A stretch of 5,445 bases of DNA from Oscillospiraceae bacterium. GTDB lineage: Bacteria; Bacillota; Clostridia; Oscillospirales; Oscillospiraceae. The first letter of the stretch is position 1; the number at the start of each line of letters is the position of its first letter. The stretch is from NCBI GenBank assembly GCA_017409645.1, contig JAFQSI010000345.1, positions 1-5,445 on the forward strand, written 5' to 3'. Below are positions 5,427-5,445 of the stretch, piece by piece. The translations under genes were made by a program, and so were the position numbers. The notes beneath the pieces were generated by a model, which was given only the letters and a program-made list of their open reading frames with translations, had not been told where the DNA came from and searched no databases.

Positions 5427-5445
5427 TCATGAACACACAGAAAAC

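Overview
The window looks like a chromosomal segment of a G+C-rich, Gram-positive-type member of the Bacillota, most likely a gut Clostridia (Oscillospiraceae-like). The support is a textbook sigma-A promoter, Shine-Dalgarno sites of the AAGGAG/GAGGTG type, and protein families typical of Firmicute cell-surface polysaccharide loci. The taxonomic guess comes from overall character, not from a marker gene.

All recognisable genes lie on the minus strand and read as one operon from right to left. An A+T-rich region at 5290-5445 carries a strong promoter (TTGACA, 17-bp spacer, TAAAAT) with palindromes around it. Then follow a DegT-family PLP sugar aminotransferase (4081-5289), a PglC/WbaP-type phosphoglycosyl transferase (3395-4084, ATGA overlap), a 65-bp gap holding an RNA hairpin, a LicD-family phosphotransferase (2448-3329), a CDP-glycerol/CDP-ribitol-type polyol-phosphate transferase (1300-2451, ATGA overlap), a 183-bp gap almost filled by a repeat-like element made of abutting stem-loops (1156-1291), an IspD/TarI-type cytidylyltransferase (394-1116), and the first 130 codons of an SDR-family epimerase/dehydratase/reductase that runs off the left edge (1-390).

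Taken together, the genes suggest synthesis of a phosphate-containing surface glycopolymer (teichoic-acid-like or phospho-decorated capsule). The aminotransferase would make a nucleotide-activated amino sugar. The phosphoglycosyl transferase would place the first sugar phosphate on undecaprenyl phosphate. The TarI-like enzyme, perhaps with the SDR partner, would make a CDP-activated alditol such as CDP-ribitol. The LicD and TagF/TarB-type enzymes would transfer alditol-phosphate or similar groups onto the glycan. Substrates are inferred. No glycosyltransferase of the usual GT folds, flippase or polymerase lies in the window, so the cluster must continue to the left or rely on genes elsewhere.

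The individual families are known. The parts most worth a second look are the 136-bp stem-loop element, the pairing of a CDP-alditol synthase with a LicD transferase (as in human ISPD with fukutin/FKRP), the SDR in the place where a TarJ-type reductase might be expected, and the palindromes around the promoter. I found no clear evidence of a wholly new system.
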